Shown: positions 30,211 through 38,848 of the stretch, in pieces
Numbering within the stretch: the first letter of the stretch is position 1
Layout of the letters: each line of letters opens with the position of its first letter
From: Albimonas marina
Lineage (GTDB): Bacteria; Pseudomonadota; Alphaproteobacteria; Rhodobacterales; Rhodobacteraceae
Direction of reading: 5' to 3'
Assembly (NCBI RefSeq): GCF_029223255.1
Contig: NZ_JARHUC010000007.1
Coordinates: 305,715 to 369,714, forward strand
Length of the DNA stretch: 64,000 nucleotides
Position numbers and translations under genes: made by a program
Notes under the pieces: model-generated
Databases searched by the model: none
What the model was told of the DNA's origin: nothing
Seen by the model: only the letters and a program-made list of their open reading frames with translations

Positions 30211-31089
30211 ATGATTCTGGTCACTGGAGCCTCCGGCCTCATCGGCCGTCATCTCTGCGCGCGGTTCGAGCGCGCTGGGATCGCCTTCCGGCCCTTCGAC
30301 CACGCCCGAACCCCCGAAGAGGACATCCGCGATCCCGACCGGTTCGCGCAGGCGCTGGAGGGAGCCACGGGCGTCGTGCACCTCGCCGCCGTCTCCCGCG
30401 TGGTCTGGGGGGAGCGGGACCCCGACCTGTGCTGGCGCACCAACGTCGTCCCGCTCGAGACGCTGCGCGAAGGCGGCCTCGCGCGGAGCGGCCGCTTCAT
30501 GGTCTTCGCCAGCAGCCGCGAGGTTTACGGCGAGCAGGAGACCCTCCCCGTCCCCGAGCATGCGCCCTTCGCCCCGATGAACGTCTACGCCCGCAGCAAG
30601 GTGGCGGGCGAGGGGGTCGTGCAGGCGCTGCGCGACGAGGGCATGGTCGCCAACATCTGCCGGTTCTCGAGCGTGTTCGGATGCCCGCAGGACCATCCCG
30701 ACCGCGTGGTCCCCGCCTTCGCCGCGGCCGCCGCGCGGGGCGGCGTGATCCGCATGGAAGGGCGCGGCAACACCTTCGACTTCACCGCGGTCGAGGACGC
30801 GGTCGACGGCCTGTTCCGCCTGGTCGAGGCCAGCGCGCGGGGCGAGCGGCTGCCGCCGCTCCACTTCGTCTCCGGCCGGGGAACGACGCTCGAGGATCTC
30901 GCCCGCTCGGTGTCGCGCCACGCGGCGCCGGGGCTCGAGATCGTCGACGCGCCGGCGCGCAATTTCGACGTCGGCCGCTTCGTGGGCGACCCGTCGCGCG
31001 CCTTGCAGGAGCTCGGCTGGAAGGCGGAGACCGACCTCGAGGACCGTCTCGCCCGCTTCGTCGGCGAGCTGCGCGCGGTGGCCGCCTGA
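30211..31089 (+). CDS. NAD-dependent nucleotide-sugar epimerase/dehydratase (extended SDR)
   Basis: This 292-residue extended short-chain dehydrogenase has TGASGLIG (5-12) for NAD binding, 'VVHLAAVS' (55-62), the catalytic Y126-x3-K130 in 'NVYARSK' and 'FDFTAVEDAVDGL', typical of UDP-sugar epimerases and reductases. It is a little shorter than GalE (about 330) and the substrate is not evident. The upstream 150 bp contains AT-rich sequence around 30160-30190 (possible promoter), and a GGAGG lies 13 bp before the ATG. It is convergent with the methyltransferase gene, so it stands alone. Confidence 0.8.
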   Translation: MILVTGASGLIGRHLCARFERAGIAFRPFDHARTPEEDIRDPDRFAQALEGATGVVHLAAVSRVVWGERDPDLCWRTNVVPLETLREGGLARSGRFMVFASSREVYGEQETLPVPEHAPFAPMNVYARSKVAGEGVVQALRDEGMVANICRFSSVFGCPQDHPDRVVPAFAAAAARGGVIRMEGRGNTFDFTAVEDAVDGLFRLVEASARGERLPPLHFVSGRGTTLEDLARSVSRHAAPGLEIVDAPARNFDVGRFVGDPSRALQELGWKAETDLEDRLARFVGELRAVAA

Positions 31090-31114
31090 GCGATCTCACG
31101 CGCGGCGAACGGCG

Positions 31115-31693
31115 TCAGGGGCCCTCGCGCCGCCAGAGCCCCACGAACTGAAGCTCGTCCGAGAGGAACCGCGGCAGCAGCGGGTGGCAGCGCGCGGGGT
31201 GGACCATCCCGTCCTCCACGAACCCGCCCGCCGCCATCACCGGGCGCCACGACCAGTCCCGCTGGTAGCGGTAGGGGCAGGGCACGCCGGCCAGGCGGTT
31301 GCCCACCTCGTCCATCATGCACAGCATCGCGAAGCCGGCCCGGGTGGCGTGGACGTGGTCCTTGAGCAGCACGTAGCGCGCCGAACAGCGCATCAGCTCC
31401 CGCAGGCTCGCCTCGGGGTCGTCGCAGTGGTGCAGCACGTCGACCGCGTAGACGAGGTCGAAGGCGCGGTCCTCGAAGGGCAGGTCGCCGCCGGGGTAGA
31501 GCATCGGCTCCACCCGCGCGCCGCGCGCCCGGCGCACGTCGAGCGCGACGACCGAGCCGGCGAGCCCCCGCTCGGGGAACTTCTCGGCGAACCAGCCGTC
31601 GCCGGCGCCGAAGTCGAGCGCGCGCAGCCCCGCGCCGCGATCGCCCAGCAGGGCGGCGCAATGGTCGAGCACGGCGTGGCGATAGCCGAACAT
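31115..31693 (-). CDS. Class I SAM-dependent methyltransferase
   Basis: This 192-residue protein has the SAM-binding motif 'LDFGAGDGWFAEKF' (about 24-37) and 'FDLVYAVDVLHHCDDP' after motif III, as in Methyltransf_11 enzymes that act on small molecules or lipids. ATG 31693 is preferred because AGGAGA lies 7 bp upstream; an upstream in-frame ATG at 31780 has none and would overlap the probable promoter. It is divergent from the membrane protein gene at 31831. Its substrate is unknown; a lipid or quinone substrate is plausible given the neighbouring lipid genes. Confidence 0.75.
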   Translation of the reverse strand: MFGYRHAVLDHCAALLGDRGAGLRALDFGAGDGWFAEKFPERGLAGSVVALDVRRARGARVEPMLYPGGDLPFEDRAFDLVYAVDVLHHCDDPEASLRELMRCSARYVLLKDHVHATRAGFAMLCMMDEVGNRLAGVPCPYRYQRDWSWRPVMAAGGFVEDGMVHPARCHPLLPRFLSDELQFVGLWRREGP

Positions 31694-31830
31694 GGCGCGT
31701 CTCCTGCCCGCGGCGCCGGAGGGTCGCCCGGCCGATCTTCGATGTGCGATTCCGTATACATCAGGGGCGCCGACGTGCAAATTGCGGGCGTGAAACGCAT
31801 TTCCGGACGCGCCCGCGCCGGTCCAGACGG

Positions 31831-32469
31831 ATGCCCAGGATGACGGACCTCGAGATTTCGGCTCTGACCGACGTGATCCTTGCGTGCGAGGCCTTCTTCC
31901 TCGCGGGGCTCGCCGCGCGGCGGGAGATGGCGCCAGGCTCGCCGGCCTTCGCCTTCGCGGCCTACCTGTTCCTCGGCGCGCTCGCCTTCCTGCTGGGGGC
32001 GATCGACCACACCTTCCTCGAGCCGACGCACCACCCGCTGAACCCCGCGATGAAGGCCGCGACGCGCATCGTCGCGACGGTCTCCTCGCTGGCGCTGCTG
32101 GCGATGACCGCGCGGGCGTTCCTGGGCAGGCGGGCGGGGCGGATCACGATCCTCGCCGGCGCGGCGGCGGCGGCCGCGGTCGTGGTCCACATCCTGCTGG
32201 AGGACAACTTCTTCGTGCCGCTCGCCGCGCAGCTGGTGGTGGTGCTGGCGCTGCTGATCCTGTCGGGGCGCGCGGCCCTGCGGGGCGAGGCCTCGCCGCT
32301 GCTGCCGCTGGCCGCGGCGCTGATGATCGCGACGGGAATGCTGCCGCCGCTCGGCGTCTCGGTGGCGGGGCTGGGGCTCTACGGCACGTTCCACGTCGCC
32401 GTCATGGGGACGGTGCTGGTCCTCTACCTCGGCGGGCGCACGCTGCCCGCCGTCTCACTCCGCCGCTGA
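31831..32469 (+). CDS. Polytopic membrane protein of unknown function
   Basis: About 212 residues with seven hydrophobic segments, alternating with short loops ('AIDHTFLEPTHHPLN' between segments 2 and 3). No catalytic motif was recognised; the His-rich loop 'HTFLEPTHH' could bind metal or haem, but this is speculation. The start is uncertain: ATG 31831 (MPRMTD) or ATG 31840; neither has a clear ribosome site. The 3' end overlaps the 3' end of the opposing flavin monooxygenase gene by 15 bp. Confidence 0.6.
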   Translation: MPRMTDLEISALTDVILACEAFFLAGLAARREMAPGSPAFAFAAYLFLGALAFLLGAIDHTFLEPTHHPLNPAMKAATRIVATVSSLALLAMTARAFLGRRAGRITILAGAAAAAAVVVHILLEDNFFVPLAAQLVVVLALLILSGRAALRGEASPLLPLAAALMIATGMLPPLGVSVAGLGLYGTFHVAVMGTVLVLYLGGRTLPAVSLRR

Positions 32470-34191
32470 CAGCGGCGCGGGCGCCTCGGCCGCGGCGGGC
32501 GTCGCGGCCGGCCGCGGCGGCGCCTGGCGCAGCGGGACCGCGCGGCCCCGGCGCGCGATGCGCCGCTTCGCGATCCGCTCCAGGATCTGGTCGATCCGCA
32601 GCAGGCGCGTCAGGCCGATGACCGCCGCGTAGGTCGCCACGTAGCGCGCCAGCGAGACCTTCTCCTCCCGCCGGAAGCCGAACATCATGGGCGTCACGTA
32701 GCGGTCGATGCGCGCCCGCTCCTCCGGCCCGTAGTCCGCCACCAGCATCCGCAGCAGCAGGGGCGAGGCCGGCGCCCGCAGAAGCTGCGAGAACAGCCGC
32801 CAGTCGCGCCGCGGATCGAAGCGGCGCAGCAGGCGGCGGTAGCCGCTCAGCTCCATCGCCTCCATCATCACGCCCAGGTACCAGAACGGGCAGACGATGT
32901 TGCGGTTCGAGCGTTCGTAGCCGAACAGCGCGTCCAGCTCCTCGGCCTGCCGGTCGGCGGTCTCGCGCATCTCCCGCGGGCCCGGCAGCGTCACCTCGCC
33001 CGACCACATCCGCTGCGCGAACAGGCACTGGAGCTCGATCATGTAGGGCAGCGACAGGATCGTGGGCCGCGCGAAGCCGAAGAAGGTCAGCGAGGGGTCG
33101 TCGGGATGCACGACGAGGCGATAGAGCCGGTCGGTCGGCGTCGCGCGCAGCGCCTCGGGCAGGAAGGCGAAGTCGGCCTCGTAGCCGAAGGAGCAGACCA
33201 GGTGCGTGGCCCGGACCGAGCGGCCGTCCTCGAAGGTCACGCGGTCGCCGTCGCAGGAGGCGACGCCGCGCGCGGGCGTCACCCGGCCGTTCCAGACATG
33301 CTCGACCGCGTGGCCGTTCTTGTTGAAGAACTGGCGGAACCAGCGGATGTCGTTGGTCCACTCCGCCACGCCGTGGCCCTGGTAGGCGAAGAGGCTGCCC
33401 GAGCTCGCCACGCTGGCGATCGTCCGCCGCCCCGGGGAGCCCTTGTGGACCGTGGTCAGCAGGCCCATCACCACCGAGGAATACTCGTCGAGGGGCATGT
33501 CGTTGCGGTCGTAGTGGCCCGGCGGCGCGTCGCGCTTGATCGGGGCCTTGCGGAAGAAATGCTGCCCGCCGCGGATCGCCCAGGTCACGTCGGCGCCGGT
33601 CCCGCTCGCGAGGTCGTGGATGATGTCGGCCGCCGTCTCGCCGCCGCCGTAGACCACCACGTGATCCCCCGGCCCGGCGCCCAGGTCCAGCGGATGCTTC
33701 AGGTCGCCCGCGTGGACGAGCTTGCCGGCGAAGCCCGCCGCGGGCCCCGTGATCGGGCGGCGGCGCTGGTGGACGCCGGTCGCGATCGCCAGCCGCTCGG
33801 CCCGAAAGACGCGGCCGTCGGCGGTCTCGACCCGCCAGATCCCGTCCTCCTTGCGCGCCTCGGCCACCTTGGCGCCGGTCACGATGCGGTCGCTCAGGCC
33901 GAAGCGCTCGGCATAGGCGCGCAGGAAGGCCAGCGCGTCCTCGTGGCGGAAGAAGTTGCCGGCCGCCTCGCCCATCGACAGGTCCGAGGCCTCGGTCACG
34001 TGCCGCGAGGAGGAGGAAACGGTGTTGCGCATCACCGTGACGACGCCGGGGTCGTCGCTGTAGTTCCACACGCCGCCGAGGTCCTCGCGCCCCTCCAGCA
34101 GCATCACCTCGAGGCCCGCGGCGCGGGCGTATTTTGCGGCGTAGAGCCCGGCCCAGCCGGCGCCGACGACGAGAAGTCCCAGGGGCGCCAT
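32455..34191 (-). CDS. Flavin-containing (class B type) monooxygenase
   Basis: This 578-residue flavoprotein has the FAD Rossmann GAGWAG (10-15), an FMO-identifying motif FxGxxxH (F154-G156-H160 in 'FAGKLVHAGDL'), a second nucleotide-binding 'VVYGGGETAAD' (179-189) for NADPH, and 'THLVCSFGYEADF' near the end of the FAD domain. These define FMO/Baeyer-Villiger-type N- or S-oxygenating or ketone-oxidising enzymes. A long basic, proline/alanine-rich tail (about 540-578) is unusual. It starts 7 bp after the desaturase stop and so is probably in one operon with it. The substrate is unknown; a lipid or hydrophobic substrate is suggested by context. Confidence 0.82.
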   Translation of the reverse strand: MAPLGLLVVGAGWAGLYAAKYARAAGLEVMLLEGREDLGGVWNYSDDPGVVTVMRNTVSSSSRHVTEASDLSMGEAAGNFFRHEDALAFLRAYAERFGLSDRIVTGAKVAEARKEDGIWRVETADGRVFRAERLAIATGVHQRRRPITGPAAGFAGKLVHAGDLKHPLDLGAGPGDHVVVYGGGETAADIIHDLASGTGADVTWAIRGGQHFFRKAPIKRDAPPGHYDRNDMPLDEYSSVVMGLLTTVHKGSPGRRTIASVASSGSLFAYQGHGVAEWTNDIRWFRQFFNKNGHAVEHVWNGRVTPARGVASCDGDRVTFEDGRSVRATHLVCSFGYEADFAFLPEALRATPTDRLYRLVVHPDDPSLTFFGFARPTILSLPYMIELQCLFAQRMWSGEVTLPGPREMRETADRQAEELDALFGYERSNRNIVCPFWYLGVMMEAMELSGYRRLLRRFDPRRDWRLFSQLLRAPASPLLLRMLVADYGPEERARIDRYVTPMMFGFRREEKVSLARYVATYAAVIGLTRLLRIDQILERIAKRRIARRGRAVPLRQAPPRPAATPAAAEAPAPLSAAE

Positions 34192-34198
34192 GGATCGA

Positions 34199-35158
34199 CT
34201 AGGCCTCCAGCGTGCGGCCGAGCGCCGGGCCGCGGATCGCGTCCCAGAGCGTGATGACGCTCTCGCGGTAGACGGGATCCGCCGCCTTCAGCTCGGCGTG
34301 CAGTCGGGCGAGGTTGTGATAGGGCACGCCCGGATAGAGGTGGTGGGCGGTGTGGTACTTCATGCCGTGGGGCTGCAGCAGGTCGGCCAGCGGCGACTCG
34401 ATCGTGTAGCTGTCGATCAACTGGTCGTTCCAGTCGGAGCGCCGGTCCAGCATCTCCTCCAGCCCATGCTCCAGCGGCACGCGCAGGGTCAGCAGCAGCC
34501 AGCCCCCGACCAGCACGGCGTAGAGCGGAAGCAGCGCCTGCGGGGCGAGGATCGCGAGCGCGGCCAGCATCGCCACGTAGACCCGGCTGCGGGCCACGAC
34601 CTGGGCGCGGTAGGCGGGTTCGGGCACGTTGGCGGGGTTCAGGCCGCGCCGCTCGAACAGGTCCGCCATGGCGGCCTCGGCCCTGACCCCGCCGAAGGCC
34701 GCGATCAGCGCCTGCGCCAGCCCCACCAGCGGCATGACCACGGGGGCGAGGACCAGGACGCTCAGCGCCAGGCGCGGATCGCGGCGCAGGGTCAGGTACT
34801 GCGGATCGATCTGCGTGCGGAACAGGCCGGGGCTGTGGTGGACCTGGTGCGGCCGCTTGAAGCGCACCACGGGCGCGAGGCACACGGCCCCCACCGTGTG
34901 GTCCCACAGCAGCCGGAAGCGGCGCAGGCGCGGGTCGTGGAAGTGGTGCACGATGTCGTGGCCGAAGATGCTCGCCCGGTGCAGCGAGACGGTGGCCAGC
35001 ACGTAGGCCGCGGCGATCGCCAGCGGGTGCTGCGCGTGCAGGAGCCACAGAAAGCCGACGAGGAAGCCGCCGAAGTCGATGGCGAAGTCGCGGTGATAGC
35101 GTGCGAGGTCGATCTCGTAATGGCTGCGGGCGATGCGCCCGGGTCGACGGTCGGACAT
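34199..35158 (-). CDS. Membrane fatty acid desaturase
   Basis: This 319-residue integral membrane protein has the three desaturase histidine boxes: H67-DIV-HH72, H104-QV-HH108 and H269-TA-HH273, plus H231, with four to six hydrophobic segments. These ligate a di-iron centre that introduces a double bond (or hydroxyl) into acyl chains or carotenoid-type substrates. ATG 35158 has a GGGGGAA ribosome-like site. It heads a two-gene operon with the flavin monooxygenase. The genes upstream on the same strand make and modify glycolipids, so a membrane-lipid acyl substrate is a reasonable guess. Confidence 0.82.
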   Translation of the reverse strand: MSDRRPGRIARSHYEIDLARYHRDFAIDFGGFLVGFLWLLHAQHPLAIAAAYVLATVSLHRASIFGHDIVHHFHDPRLRRFRLLWDHTVGAVCLAPVVRFKRPHQVHHSPGLFRTQIDPQYLTLRRDPRLALSVLVLAPVVMPLVGLAQALIAAFGGVRAEAAMADLFERRGLNPANVPEPAYRAQVVARSRVYVAMLAALAILAPQALLPLYAVLVGGWLLLTLRVPLEHGLEEMLDRRSDWNDQLIDSYTIESPLADLLQPHGMKYHTAHHLYPGVPYHNLARLHAELKAADPVYRESVITLWDAIRGPALGRTLEA

Positions 35159-35334
35159 CCAGAATTCCCCCCTGCGCCTCGTCTACGCCTCCGGCCCGCC
35201 CGGCGGATGCGCCGGCGGGCTCGGACGAAGCCGCATCCGGAATTAGTGACGGACTCCAAGGCCCGCAGGCAAGTCCCATCGCCGGGCGCGGCATCCCGCC
35301 CGCCGCCCTCGTCCGGGGCCGTGCCGGCGGCGCC

Positions 35335-36534
35335 TCAGGCGCCGGGCGCCCCGGCCGCCGCGGTCTCGAACCCGGCGAGGCCGGCCACCGTGCGGCAGGC
35401 CTGCATCCAGTCGAAGGCGCGCCGCGCCGCGTCCGGCGGCGCCGGCGGCTCGGCCATCGCGCGCTCCAGCGCCGCGACCGCGCCGTCGAGATCGGTGTAG
35501 AGATGCGCGTTGGGATAGGCCGCGAAGGGCGCGTTGGCGGGGCAGTCGGGGATCACCACGTGCCGCCCGGCGACCAGCGCCTCGGCCGTGGTGGTGCACA
35601 GCACCTCGCTGCGCGAGGGATTGAGGAACACGCGGTGCGGACCGATCAGCGTCCAGGGCTCGCCCGAGGCGCCGTGGAAGGTCAGGGGCGCGCCGGCGTC
35701 CCTGGCCCGCGCGCGGATCGCCTCGCCGTCGCCGCCCTCGCCGATCACGTCGACGGGCAGGCCGGTGCGCCGCGCGATCTCGATCACGTCGCCCAGGCCC
35801 TTCTCCCAGATCAGGCGGCCGAGGAAATAGATCCCGCGCGTGTCGGGCGTCACCGGCGGCGCCGCGGCCCAGGGCGCGGGCACGCCGGTCACCTGCGCGC
35901 GGCGCATCCGCCCGCCGACGTCCACCACCTCCTCGACCGCGCCGGACAGGGGCACGGCCACGTCCACGTGCCGGTCGATCCGGCTGCGGTGGTAGCGGGT
36001 GGCGAGGCGCGCGGCCCGGTCGGTCAGCGCCAGCGGCAGCCGCCGGTGCTGGTGGGCCGAGCGGATGTAGTCCTCGTAATTCGTCATCACCACGCCCACG
36101 ACCCGGCGCGCGTCCAGCCGCCGGCGCGGGCGGGTCCAGGGCCCCCAGGCGAGGTGCTCGGGCTCATGCAGCACCAGCGCCTCGGCGGGGGGCACGGCGG
36201 CGAAGACGTCGCCCTGCGGCACGATCGAGCGGGCGGTCCACCACACGCGGGCGGGATAGGGGACGATGTCGGGCAGCGGCGGGCAGCCGATCCGCGCGGC
36301 CTCCTCGTGCAGGGCGGCGGCGTGATCGGCGAAGGTCGCGTGCACCGGCCCGCCCCACAGGCGCTGCCCCTCGGGCTCGACCCAGGGCACCACGTAGACC
36401 ACGCGCAGCCCCAGCGCCTTCAGCCCTCCGGCGTGCCAGATCGAGAAATACGCGGGCCCCGTGCGCCACGGCAGGGCCGCCGTGGTGACCACGGCGACGT
36501 CGTAGCGCCCCGCGCCCGGCTTCGGATCGGTCAT
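35335..36534 (-). CDS. Plant-type digalactosyldiacylglycerol synthase-like glycosyltransferase (GT4)
   Basis: This 399-residue GT-B enzyme resembles plant DGD1/DGD2 along its length rather than ordinary GT4 enzymes: 'TTAALPWRTGPA' (17-28), 'YVVPWVEPEGQRL' (47-59), 'LVLHEPEHLAW' (120-130), 'VMTNYEDYIR' (149-158), 'YFLGRLIWEKGL' (236-247) and 'FLNPSRSEVLCTTTAEAL' (303-320), the last with the nucleotide-sugar Glu. DGD enzymes add a galactose to monogalactosyldiacylglycerol. ATG 36534 follows a G-rich site. It lies 35 bp after the cNMP/CPBP gene and 2.3 kb from a GT28 MGDG-synthase-like gene on the same strand, which supports a two-step galactolipid pathway. Sugar donor and acceptor remain inference. 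Confidence 0.8.
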   Translation of the reverse strand: MTDPKPGAGRYDVAVVTTAALPWRTGPAYFSIWHAGGLKALGLRVVYVVPWVEPEGQRLWGGPVHATFADHAAALHEEAARIGCPPLPDIVPYPARVWWTARSIVPQGDVFAAVPPAEALVLHEPEHLAWGPWTRPRRRLDARRVVGVVMTNYEDYIRSAHQHRRLPLALTDRAARLATRYHRSRIDRHVDVAVPLSGAVEEVVDVGGRMRRAQVTGVPAPWAAAPPVTPDTRGIYFLGRLIWEKGLGDVIEIARRTGLPVDVIGEGGDGEAIRARARDAGAPLTFHGASGEPWTLIGPHRVFLNPSRSEVLCTTTAEALVAGRHVVIPDCPANAPFAAYPNAHLYTDLDGAVAALERAMAEPPAPPDAARRAFDWMQACRTVAGLAGFETAAAGAPGA

Positions 36535-36569
36535 CGTCGCGCGCCCCCCCTGGTCGTCCGCGCCCCCGG

Positions 36570-37694
36570 CTAGCCCATGATCCCGAAGGCGAAGCCCGCC
36601 GCGCCCGGCAGGATATGGGCGATGGTCACGCCCGCGATGTTGCGATGGCGCAGGAAGATCGCGCCGAAGACCATGCCGCCCGCGAAGGTCAGCCCCACCG
36701 CCATCAGGCCGAAATGCACGTGGAAGACGCTGAACATGCCCGCCGACAGCACCACCGAGAGGAACCCGTTCTCGTCGCCCAGGAAGCGCTGGAAGGCGGT
36801 CTGCAGGAAGCCGCGCCCGAACAGCTCCTGCAGGAAGGAGTGCAGCGCGTAGGCGCCCAGCGCCAGCCAGTCGAAGCGCACCGAGAGGTCCGAGAGGCTC
36901 TTGCCGCCGAGGATCATCGCCAGCGCGCCCACCGCGGCGAACAGCACCAGCCCGATCGCCGTCCCCTCGAGGATCGAGCGGCCCAGCCCCTCGTGCGTCA
37001 GCCCCATGGTCCGGCGCGGCACGCCCAGCACATGCGCCACGATCATCGTGGGCAGCATCATCATCGCCAGGTACTGCCAGGAGAAGATGGTCGAGCGCGG
37101 GTCGATGTCCCACAGGTTCTCGAGGATCAGGCCGTAGGTGACCATCCCCAGGCCCAGCACGGCGATGGAGTAGATGTAGAACAGGCCGAAGGCGCGCCGC
37201 TCCTGCAGCGCCTCGACCTCGCGCTCCATCGCGGCGACGTACTTGTCGTTGTTGCGCCGGACGCGCTTGGCGAGCGTGGCGCCGATGGCGGCCTTCAGCG
37301 CCAGGCTGACCGTGTCGCCGGAAGGGAGGGCGCGCAGGTCCGCCTCGCGCACCTCCAGCGCCACGACGTCCTCGCGCGCCCGCACGCCGGCCGAGCGGGC
37401 GGCGCCGTCGAGAAAGGCGATCTCGCCCACGAACTCCCCGGCGACCAGGCTCGCGAGCAGGTGCTCCTCCCCGCCCGAGACGTCGATCACGTCCACCGAG
37501 CCGGCGTTGAGGATGTAGAGCGTGTCGGCGGCCTCGCCCTGGCGCACGATCCACTCGCCGGCGGCGAAGCGGCGCTCGCGCGCCAACGCCTTGATCGCGT
37601 CGCCATGCGCGGTCAGGCTTCCCGCCAGCGCGCCTTCCAGCGTGCGCCAGCCCGGACCGTCGAACGCCCGCAATTCGCTGATCGTCTCGGCCAT
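36570..37694 (-). CDS. Cyclic-nucleotide-binding domain fused to CPBP intramembrane protease-like domain
   Basis: This 374-residue fusion has an N-terminal cNMP-binding fold (about 35-130; phosphate-binding cassette 'GEFVGEIAFLDGAARSA', 86-102, with Arg100), a basic linker and coiled coil (140-168), then about seven membrane segments containing a CPBP/Rce1-like domain (about 240-374): Q289-E290-xxx-R294 in place of EExxxR, 'FSVFHVHFG' (321-329) and H360 in 'TIAHILPG'. The first Glu of the usual motif is Gln, so proteolytic activity is doubtful. There is no helix-turn-helix, so it is not a Crp regulator. It may sense a cyclic nucleotide at the membrane and act on neighbouring lipid enzymes. 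A CAGGAGGACC site precedes ATG 37694. Confidence 0.8.
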   Translation of the reverse strand: MAETISELRAFDGPGWRTLEGALAGSLTAHGDAIKALARERRFAAGEWIVRQGEAADTLYILNAGSVDVIDVSGGEEHLLASLVAGEFVGEIAFLDGAARSAGVRAREDVVALEVREADLRALPSGDTVSLALKAAIGATLAKRVRRNNDKYVAAMEREVEALQERRAFGLFYIYSIAVLGLGMVTYGLILENLWDIDPRSTIFSWQYLAMMMLPTMIVAHVLGVPRRTMGLTHEGLGRSILEGTAIGLVLFAAVGALAMILGGKSLSDLSVRFDWLALGAYALHSFLQELFGRGFLQTAFQRFLGDENGFLSVVLSAGMFSVFHVHFGLMAVGLTFAGGMVFGAIFLRHRNIAGVTIAHILPGAAGFAFGIMG

Positions 37695-37924
37695 GGTCCT
37701 CCTGCACGTGCTGGGGGTGTAAGCTCGCGCCGCGCCGGCCGGGCGGCCGGGGACGCAGGGCCTCCGAAAAAGGGCAGGGGCGCGGGCATTGCAAGCCCTT
37801 TCGCCCCCGCCCGCCGCCTCCGGCGCAAGTACCGCACGCGCGGCACCCGGGGCGCCGCAGGTCGCGCGACGGTCGCGCCCGCGCGCCGCGGATGTCGTCG
37901 GGCGCGGAACAGTTGGGGCTGGGC

Positions 37925-38848
37925 TCAGGCCTCCCCGTCCGGCGCGCAGATCCGCACCGGGTCGGGGCTGAAGGAGAAGCGGGCCGGCAGCCTCGCGACC
38001 ACGTCGCCGTCGGCCTGGACCGGCGCGCCGGCGGGCTCAAGGACCTCCAGCGTCTCGGCCTCGACCCCCTCGACCAGCGCCAAGCGGCGGGCGAGGCCGG
38101 GCGGGATCGCCATCGCGCGCAGCGCGACCGACAGCGCCGAGCCCGGGGGGAACAGCGTGACGTGGAAGCTCGGCGTCGCCACGTCGGCCTGCGGCGCCAG
38201 CACGAAGCCGCCGCCGTAGCGCTTGCCGTTGCTGATCACGACCGTGGCGGCCTCGCGCTCCGCGCCGCCCAGCGACACGCGGAACCCGGGGCAGCGCCAG
38301 CGCGCGACGGTGCGCAGCGCCTCGAACACGTAGGCGGCCTTGCCGAAGCGGTTCTTGGTCGCGCGGCGCACCTGCGAGACCACCTGCGCGTCCAGACCGA
38401 CCCCGGCCATCATCATGAAGCGCCGCTCGTTCACCACGCCCAGCCGCACGCGGCGCAGCCGGCGGCGCATCAGGCAGGCGACGATGGCCTCCGGCTCGCG
38501 GCCGATGCCCAGTTCGTGCGCCAGCACGTTCGCCGTGCCCAGCGGGATCAGGCCCAGCGGCGGCGTGTCCGGCCCCACGCCCTGCAGCGTGTCGTTCAGC
38601 GTGCCGTCGCCGCCCGCCACCACCAGCAGGTCGGCGCTCTCGAGCGTCGTTTGCCGCGCGAAGCGGGCGGCGTCCCCGGCCGCGGTCGTGGTCAGGACCT
38701 CGCAGCGCGCCCCCGCGGCGCGGAGCCGGTCCAGCACCGCCTCGAACCGCGCCGTGCGCCGGCGCCCGGCGCGCCGGTTGTAGATGATGCGGAAGGTCGG
38801 CTGCGCCCGATCCGCCGCGGAGCCGGCAGGCTCGCGCTGCTCGGTCAT
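37925..38848 (-). CDS. Diacylglycerol kinase/lipid kinase-like protein
   Basis: This 307-residue protein has the DAGK catalytic motif GGDGT (79-83 in 'VVAGGDGTLNDTLQG'), 'LGTANVLAHELGI' and the later 'NGKRYGGGFVLAPQA', matching the DgkB/YegS/sphingosine-kinase family. It would phosphorylate diacylglycerol or a related lipid, or salvage a glycolipid precursor. Its ATG (38848) overlaps the stop of the GT28 gene as ATGA, so the two are translationally coupled; diacylglycerol is the acceptor of the GT28 enzyme, so kinase and transferase may compete for the same pool. Confidence 0.82.
   Translation of the reverse strand: MTEQREPAGSAADRAQPTFRIIYNRRAGRRRTARFEAVLDRLRAAGARCEVLTTTAAGDAARFARQTTLESADLLVVAGGDGTLNDTLQGVGPDTPPLGLIPLGTANVLAHELGIGREPEAIVACLMRRRLRRVRLGVVNERRFMMMAGVGLDAQVVSQVRRATKNRFGKAAYVFEALRTVARWRCPGFRVSLGGAEREAATVVISNGKRYGGGFVLAPQADVATPSFHVTLFPPGSALSVALRAMAIPPGLARRLALVEGVEAETLEVLEPAGAPVQADGDVVARLPARFSFSPDPVRICAPDGEA

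Noticed and set aside
36570..37694. Crp/Fnr regulator
   Set aside because: The cNMP domain is followed by membrane segments and a CPBP-like domain; there is no helix-turn-helix.
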